Positions 30,556 to 33,339 of a stretch of DNA of 33,339 bases are shown here, piece after piece (position 1 is the first letter of the stretch; every line of letters begins with the position of its first letter). This DNA comes from a virus. A model generated the notes under the pieces. The model did no database searches. It was given only the letters and a program-made list of their open reading frames with translations, and was not told the DNA's origin. The DNA is taken from positions 1 through 33,339 of IMG/VR virus record IMGVR_UViG_3300027896_000133. One strand, 5' to 3'. The translations under genes and the position numbers were made by a program.

Positions 30556-30727
30556 AGGGTCAGGAGTAAAAAAGCGGGTAAGGGCCGGTTCAACCCGTTT
30601 GGACAACGCAAAGGAGTTGGCAGGAAGGTTCTTGGACCTGTTGAAAAGATTTTGGGTTGCTGTTAAGTGTATAAAACTGTCAAATGGGAGGTTTTTAGAT
30701 GAAAAACAGTGTCTTGGGAGTTATTAG
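30545..30727 (+). CDS. possible small basic protein in the primase-loader gap
   Basis: 60 aa, overlapping the primase end by 11 bases and the loader start by 29. Rich in Lys/Arg (GVKKRVRAGSTRL) with one amphipathic helix (KELAGRFLDLLKRFWVAVKCIKL). No clear RBS. It would fill a 143-base gap in an otherwise compact operon, which is the only positive sign. The same stretch can form CGGGT/ACCCG. Confidence 0.3.
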   Translation: MSYKGSGVKKRVRAGSTRLDNAKELAGRFLDLLKRFWVAVKCIKLSNGRFLDEKQCLGSY

Positions 30728-31235
30728 ATCTGGTAGATTGATTGAAGGATCTTCTGGGAGGAAATCTTTGGTGCTAAAGATTGAGTTGGGAAGTGAGTTG
30801 ATTGATAGACTTTGTCAACATCCCCCTTTTTCAGGGAATGACTTAGTGAAGAACCTGAAGGGTTCTGAATCTAACGTGTATGCGATCACGCATAATGCGC
30901 ACACACCCGCTCGCGAGGCAATTCTAAAATCTAATCAACAAAACATCGGATTTCAATTGTTCTGGAAAGCATATCCACGTAAGGTCGGAAAGAGCTCAGC
31001 ATGGATATCTTGGAAAAAGGTTTTCAAATCATTGCCACCGATTGATAGATTAAAAAGGATTTTAGCAACTCAAACGGAATATCACGGCTGGGACCATGAA
31101 GACAAGGAGAAAATCAAGTTCATACCACATCCATCTACGTGGTTGAATCAAGGAAGATGGGAAGATGAATTGGAAATAAGAAGAACGGTCAGAAAACCTA
31201 TGGTAGACATGACCTCACAAGCATCAAAATGGTAG
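30699..31235 (+). CDS. replisome organiser / helicase-loader-like protein
   Basis: 178 aa, RBS GGGAGG seven bases before the ATG. The C-terminal half (FQLFWKAYPRKVGKSSAWISWKKVF, then KFIPHPSTWLNQGRWEDEL) is the conserved 'FWxAYPRKxGK...PxxxTWLNxxRWxDE' domain found at the end of many phage replication initiators and DnaC-like loader partners. The N-terminal 80 residues are not recognised. It lies between primase and helicase, agreeing with a role in loading the helicase at the phage origin. Confidence 0.82.
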   Translation: MKNSVLGVIRSGRLIEGSSGRKSLVLKIELGSELIDRLCQHPPFSGNDLVKNLKGSESNVYAITHNAHTPAREAILKSNQQNIGFQLFWKAYPRKVGKSSAWISWKKVFKSLPPIDRLKRILATQTEYHGWDHEDKEKIKFIPHPSTWLNQGRWEDELEIRRTVRKPMVDMTSQASKW

Positions 31236-31243
31236 GAGATACA

Positions 31244-32809
31244 ATGACATTAAAGATACATAAGAAGTTCAAAGTAGATAATGCGGACGAGGCTCAGATA
31301 CTTACAGGAATGATCGTGTCTGACAAGGTTCTGAGAGACCTTAGACCACATTACAAACCGGAGTATTTCAACACCACATACATCCGTCTTGTAGCAAACT
31401 GGTGCATGGCTTACTTTGACAAGTACAAGAAATCGCCAAAGGCTCACATACAGGATATTTTCAACAGTCATTCCCGACGAGGAATGGATAAAGTTCAGTC
31501 TGAAATAATCAGTGAGTTTTTGGTCAAAGTTTCTGAAGATTATACGAGGAAGAAGTATAATTCTCAGTATATTCTTGACAAAGCACACGAAACTTTCACA
31601 GCAAATGCTTTGAAGGCTTTGGCTGAGGATATTCAGACAGAAATAGCAAACAATAATACCAAAGCCGCACAGACACTTCTCGTCCAATATAAGAAAATTG
31701 AACAGACCCAAGTGGAAGGAATCAACCCTTTCACCGACGCGGAGGCTATCTACAATGCTTTTGAACATTCCAGAGTCCCACTGTTCACTTTTCCCGGTGA
31801 GTTGGGACGTCTGCTGAACGACTTCTTCACCAGAGACAGCTTTATATCTCTGATGGGAAAGGAAAAGATCGGGAAGACTTGGCTGTTGATGGAATTGGCA
31901 ATGCGGGCAAGGTTGGCACGGTGTAATGTTGCCTTCTTTGAAGTAGGGGACATGAGTCAAGATCAAATGACAATCCGTTTTCACATAAGACAAGCCGGTA
32001 GAAGCGATCGTGAAAAGTATTGCCAGCAAACATTCGTCCCTGTTCCTGATTGCGAGAATAATCAAGATGATACGTGTTCTAATAGAAAACGTAAATGTAA
32101 GATCGGATTGAATGGAGCTACTTCCTTGGAAGATGCTGATTCAGTTTACAAACCTTGCTGTAGATGTATGAAAAGAGATCCTAGGAAGTATCGGGGAGCA
32201 GTGTGGTATAAACGGAGAAATCAAGTCAAGCCTTTGACATGGAGGGAGGCACACCGACGAGGAGCACGTTCCTATATACGACTTAGAAGCAAGGGATTTC
32301 AGCTCGTCACAAAGCCAAATAATTCATGTAGTGTGACTGAAATCCGTAACATACTAGATTCTTGGGAACAGCTCAACGGCTTCATTCCTGATGTGATTGT
32401 GGTAGACTACGCAGACATTCTCGCATCTGAACCTGAAGATTCAAAGAAAGATGTCAGGCACCAGGAAAATGGAAAATGGAAGGCTCTTAGAAGACTGAGT
32501 CAGGAACGGCACTGTTGCGTTATTACAGCCACGCAAACAGATGCGGCAGCGTATGATAAACACGACATCGGTCTAGCTAACTTCAGCGAGGACAAACGTA
32601 AATATGCTCATGTGACAGTAATGCTTGCACTCAATCAAATGCCTGAAGAAAAGCAAGCCGGTTTTCTTAGAGCCGCAGTACTATTAGCCAGAGAAGAGGA
32701 GTTCAATAGTAATCATCAAGTCACGGTTTTACAATGCCTTCAAATGGGGAGGCCTTGTTTAGCTTCATTCAGAACACCTTTTAAAAAGAAGGTTGAAGAA
32801 ACTGAATAA
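31244..32809 (+). CDS. DnaB-like replicative helicase with cysteine-rich insertion
   Basis: An ATG at 31229 is in frame, but the ATG at 31244 follows RBS TAGGAG: 521 aa. The N-terminal helical part (NADEAQILTGMIVSDKVLRDLRPHYKPEYF) is DnaB-like. Walker A is GKEKIGKT with K211; Walker B is VIVVDYAD with D388, followed by LRRLSQERHCCVITATQTD. Motor spacing between the two is 177 residues, about 80 more than usual. The extra segment holds C260, C270, C278, C285, C305, C306 and C308 (PDCENN, DTCSNRKRKCKI, PCCRCMK) and then a Lys/Arg-rich part, suggesting a zinc-binding insertion in the RecA domain. It unwinds DNA at the fork. Confidence 0.88.
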   Translation: MTLKIHKKFKVDNADEAQILTGMIVSDKVLRDLRPHYKPEYFNTTYIRLVANWCMAYFDKYKKSPKAHIQDIFNSHSRRGMDKVQSEIISEFLVKVSEDYTRKKYNSQYILDKAHETFTANALKALAEDIQTEIANNNTKAAQTLLVQYKKIEQTQVEGINPFTDAEAIYNAFEHSRVPLFTFPGELGRLLNDFFTRDSFISLMGKEKIGKTWLLMELAMRARLARCNVAFFEVGDMSQDQMTIRFHIRQAGRSDREKYCQQTFVPVPDCENNQDDTCSNRKRKCKIGLNGATSLEDADSVYKPCCRCMKRDPRKYRGAVWYKRRNQVKPLTWREAHRRGARSYIRLRSKGFQLVTKPNNSCSVTEIRNILDSWEQLNGFIPDVIVVDYADILASEPEDSKKDVRHQENGKWKALRRLSQERHCCVITATQTDAAAYDKHDIGLANFSEDKRKYAHVTVMLALNQMPEEKQAGFLRAAVLLAREEEFNSNHQVTVLQCLQMGRPCLASFRTPFKKKVEETE

Positions 32810-32867
32810 ATCAAATCAAATGAATCACGAATATAAAGGTGTTCGGAAGGAGTATTAAAAAAGATTA

Positions 32868-32920
32868 AATTTGATTGTCATAAATCAGATTTTGATTTAT
32901 CATCAAATTACGGTTACAAA
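32868..32920 (+). promoter_or_regulatory. promoter with overlapping nested inverted repeat
   Basis: Perfect paired arms: AATTTGAT (32868-32875) with ATCAAATT (32902-32909), and inside them ATAAATCA (32880-32887) with TGATTTAT (32893-32900). A promoter-like pair TTGATT (32892-32897), 17 bases, TACAAA (32915-32920) overlaps the right arms. This fits an operator controlling the next gene. The 146-base gap (32810-32955) holds no other gene that I can support. Confidence 0.55.
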
Positions 32921-32955
32921 ACAGTTACACTGAAAAACAACAAAGGAGTCACATC

Positions 32956-33339
32956 ATGGCAAAGGTTACTACAGCAGAACTGGTCAACGCAGCGAAGGAA
33001 CTCACAAAGTCACTCGGTATCAAGCCGGCAATCGAAGTCGAAGTTAAGAACGTCACGGACAAGGATCTTATCGAATCCCTGACATCAGCTTCGGAGATGT
33101 TTGAGGCGGGGGACACCTTCTCGAAGGAAACAACAGCCACCCTTAAGAAGCTGAAACTTGAAGTGCCTTCCAAGGCAAAGGACGAGGAGTCTGACGACGA
33201 GGACGAAGTTGACGAGGACGAAGTTGACGAAGACGAAGTTGACGAAGACGAGGATGAGGAAGTCCCAGTCAAGAAGTCCAAGAAGCCTGCGAAGGACGAG
33301 GAGTCTGACGACGAGGACGAAGTTGACGAAGACGAAGTT
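32956..33339 (+). CDS. acidic-repeat protein (C-terminus cut by window edge)
   Basis: ATG at 32956 with RBS AAAGGAG; 128 codons open to the right edge. Residues 1-75 are a mixed helical domain (TTAELVNAAKELTKSLGIKPAIEVEVKNVTDKDLIESLTSASEMFEAG). From residue 74 an acidic unit, KDEESDDEDEVDEDEVDEDE, repeats after a basic spacer (PVKKSKKPAK), with three or more DEDEV tandems in each. Such tails can mimic DNA or act as protein contacts of ssDNA-binding and histone-like proteins. It has its own promoter and operator. Function unknown. Confidence 0.78.
   Translation, partial: MAKVTTAELVNAAKELTKSLGIKPAIEVEVKNVTDKDLIESLTSASEMFEAGDTFSKETTATLKKLKLEVPSKAKDEESDDEDEVDEDEVDEDEVDEDEDEEVPVKKSKKPAKDEESDDEDEVDEDEV

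Noticed and set aside
31250-32065. 271-aa minus-strand frame opposite the DnaB-like helicase
   Set aside because: No RBS or motif, Cys/Leu/Phe/Ile-rich composition of an antisense shadow, and the plus strand is clearly coding.
32949-33281. 110-aa Ser/Thr-rich minus-strand frame at the right end
   Set aside because: Exact antisense of the acidic repeat (GAC/GAA read as Ser/Val/Phe codons); the plus-strand gene has an RBS and a promoter.

Overview
This window is part of the genome of a tailed double-stranded DNA phage (Caudoviricetes, HK97-type head, long non-contractile siphovirus-like tail). Both ends are cut: a tail-fibre gene runs off the left edge and an acidic-repeat gene runs off the right edge. 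The host cannot be named. Most genes have good Shine-Dalgarno sites (AGGAGG-like) and pack into operons with 4-base ATGA/GTGA/TTGA stop-start overlaps, so the host uses ordinary SD-led translation. No tRNA, integrase, repressor, lysis gene or CRISPR array is visible.

Left two thirds (1-23653, all minus strand) is the late morphogenesis operon. In transcription order it encodes: a small protein, DUF5681-type small terminase, large terminase, two tiny proteins (one a 39-aa hydrophobic peptide locked in by overlaps at both ends), portal, Mu gpF/SPP1 gp7-like head morphogenesis protein with a ParB-like C-terminal domain, a prohead protease fused to a zinc-ribbon and a Dps/ferritin-like domain, major capsid protein, a cluster of small head-associated proteins (two with Sec-type signal peptides), head-tail connector, a GT4 glycosyltransferase, three head-tail/tail completion proteins, major tail protein, G/GT tail chaperones with a clear -1 frameshift site, tape measure, two distal-tail proteins, a 42-cysteine tail protein, two small proteins, and a signal-peptide-bearing fibre with YadA-like repeats and a lectin-like domain.

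The otherwise compact late operon is broken by a few 60-140 base gaps. Three around the capsid genes hold perfect 10-12 bp hairpins. Four others hold copies of a dispersed 70-100 bp repeat family, one copy inverted; two copies begin exactly at a stop codon.

The middle gap (23654-24228) is the divergent control region. It has a leftward promoter almost touching its first ATG, a perfect inverted repeat, a very AT-rich tract and about 300 bases dense in hairpins that look like a structured RNA. The right third (24229-33339, plus strand) is the early/replication operon: about ten small accessory proteins (several zinc-binding, one ribbon-helix-helix-like, one sigma-factor-like), a SNF2 helicase, a CHC2/Toprim primase, a helicase-loader-like protein, a DnaB-like helicase with an unusual cysteine-rich insertion, and a separately promoted acidic-repeat protein.

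The most unusual items are the protease-Dps fusion, the signal peptides on three structural-region proteins, the repeat family, the structured intergenic RNA candidate, and the cysteine-rich insertion in the replicative helicase.
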